Shown here in pieces: positions 5,307-5,593 of a stretch of DNA of 5,593 bases. How positions within the stretch are numbered: position 1 is the first letter of the stretch; every line of letters begins with the position of its first letter. Both the position numbers and the translations under genes were made by a program. The stretch is from positions 1 to 5,593 of the forward strand of contig PFMH01000075.1 in the NCBI GenBank assembly GCA_002785325.1, in the 5' to 3' direction. Under the pieces are notes generated by a model. The model searched no databases, had not been told where the DNA came from, and worked only from the letters and a program-made list of their open reading frames with translations. The DNA comes from a bacterium (Candidatus Howlettbacteria) CG_4_10_14_0_8_um_filter_40_9. GTDB lineage: Bacteria; Patescibacteriota; CPR2; UBA1875; GCA-2785325.

Positions 5307-5593
5307 ATGTGCGGAATTATCGGATATGTAGGTAAAAATAAAACAAAAAATGTTCTGCTTGAGGGTCTGAAAAGACTTGAATATCGCGGTTATGATTCGG
5401 CTGGAATAGCTCTTTTGTGCAATAATGAATTATTCACTGAAAAATCAGTCGGAAAAATAGTCAACTTGGATGAAAAAACAAAAGATAAAGATATCGTTTG
5501 TGACCTAGGTATTGCTCATACTCGCTGGGCGACTCACGGAGAGCCGACAGAGAAGAATGCCCATCCGCATCTTAGCTGTAATGGTGATATTGC
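5307..5593 (+). CDS. glmS: Glutamine-fructose-6-phosphate aminotransferase (isomerizing), N-terminal part
   Basis: The gene begins one base after the obgE stop and runs off the window, leaving 95 full codons. It encodes the start of the Ntn-type glutamine amidotransferase domain. MCGIIGYVG gives the N-terminal nucleophile Cys2, exposed when the initiator Met is removed. LEGLKRLEYRGYDSAGIA (residues 18-35) and the glutamine-site HTRWATHG (71-78, with Arg73, Trp74 and His77) are followed by AHPH. The oxyanion-hole HNG motif and the C-terminal SIS isomerase domains lie beyond the window. GlmS converts fructose-6-phosphate and glutamine to glucosamine-6-phosphate, the first committed step toward UDP-GlcNAc for peptidoglycan. 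The LEYRGYDSAG signature separates it from PurF and asparagine synthetase. There is only a weak GGA (5296-5298) as RBS, so coupling to obgE translation is likely. No glmS ribozyme fits in the 1-base gap. Confidence 0.95.
   Translation, partial: MCGIIGYVGKNKTKNVLLEGLKRLEYRGYDSAGIALLCNNELFTEKSVGKIVNLDEKTKDKDIVCDLGIAHTRWATHGEPTEKNAHPHLSCNGDI

Overview
The window looks like a piece of a Candidate Phyla Radiation (Patescibacteria) chromosome, most likely Parcubacteria. The assignment rests on protein character and layout, not on a marker gene. The supporting signs are a baseplate-J-like C-terminus just ahead of ruvX and mltG, a membrane-anchored double-LysM/CHAP protein, weak Shine-Dalgarno sequences, A/T-rich inverted-repeat spacers, and a dispersed CCCTTCGACTTCGCTCAGGG-type repeat inside a coding sequence. 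All genes are on the + strand. No rRNA, tRNA or CRISPR array was seen.

Layout. Positions 2-826 hold the 3' end of a large baseplate-J-like/hypothetical gene cut by the window edge. It overlaps ruvX (819-1232), which overlaps mltG (1222-2253), so the three look like one translationally coupled block. Positions 2254-2698 are non-coding. They contain an A-rich stretch, a very good sigma70-type promoter (TTGACA, 18 bp, TGTTATACT), and directly downstream a 186-bp MITE-like element that is almost entirely one long imperfect palindrome. Next comes a LysM-LysM-CHAP cell-wall hydrolase candidate (2699-3874). A 117-bp spacer follows, built from a 33-nt A/T-rich inverted repeat around two perfect mini-hairpins. 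Then come obgE (3992-5305) and, one base later, the start of glmS (5307 to the window end).

Functionally the window leans toward cell-wall biology. MltG cuts nascent glycan strands in the membrane, the LysM/CHAP protein probably binds and cleaves peptidoglycan outside the membrane, and GlmS makes glucosamine-6-phosphate for UDP-GlcNAc. RuvX (rRNA processing/nuclease family) and ObgE (ribosome-associated GTPase) are housekeeping genes.

The genes are ordinary. The unusual material is in the DNA between and inside them: the hairpin MITE at the predicted 5' end of the LysM/CHAP transcript, the composite inverted-repeat spacer, and the repeat that has become coding sequence in obgE.
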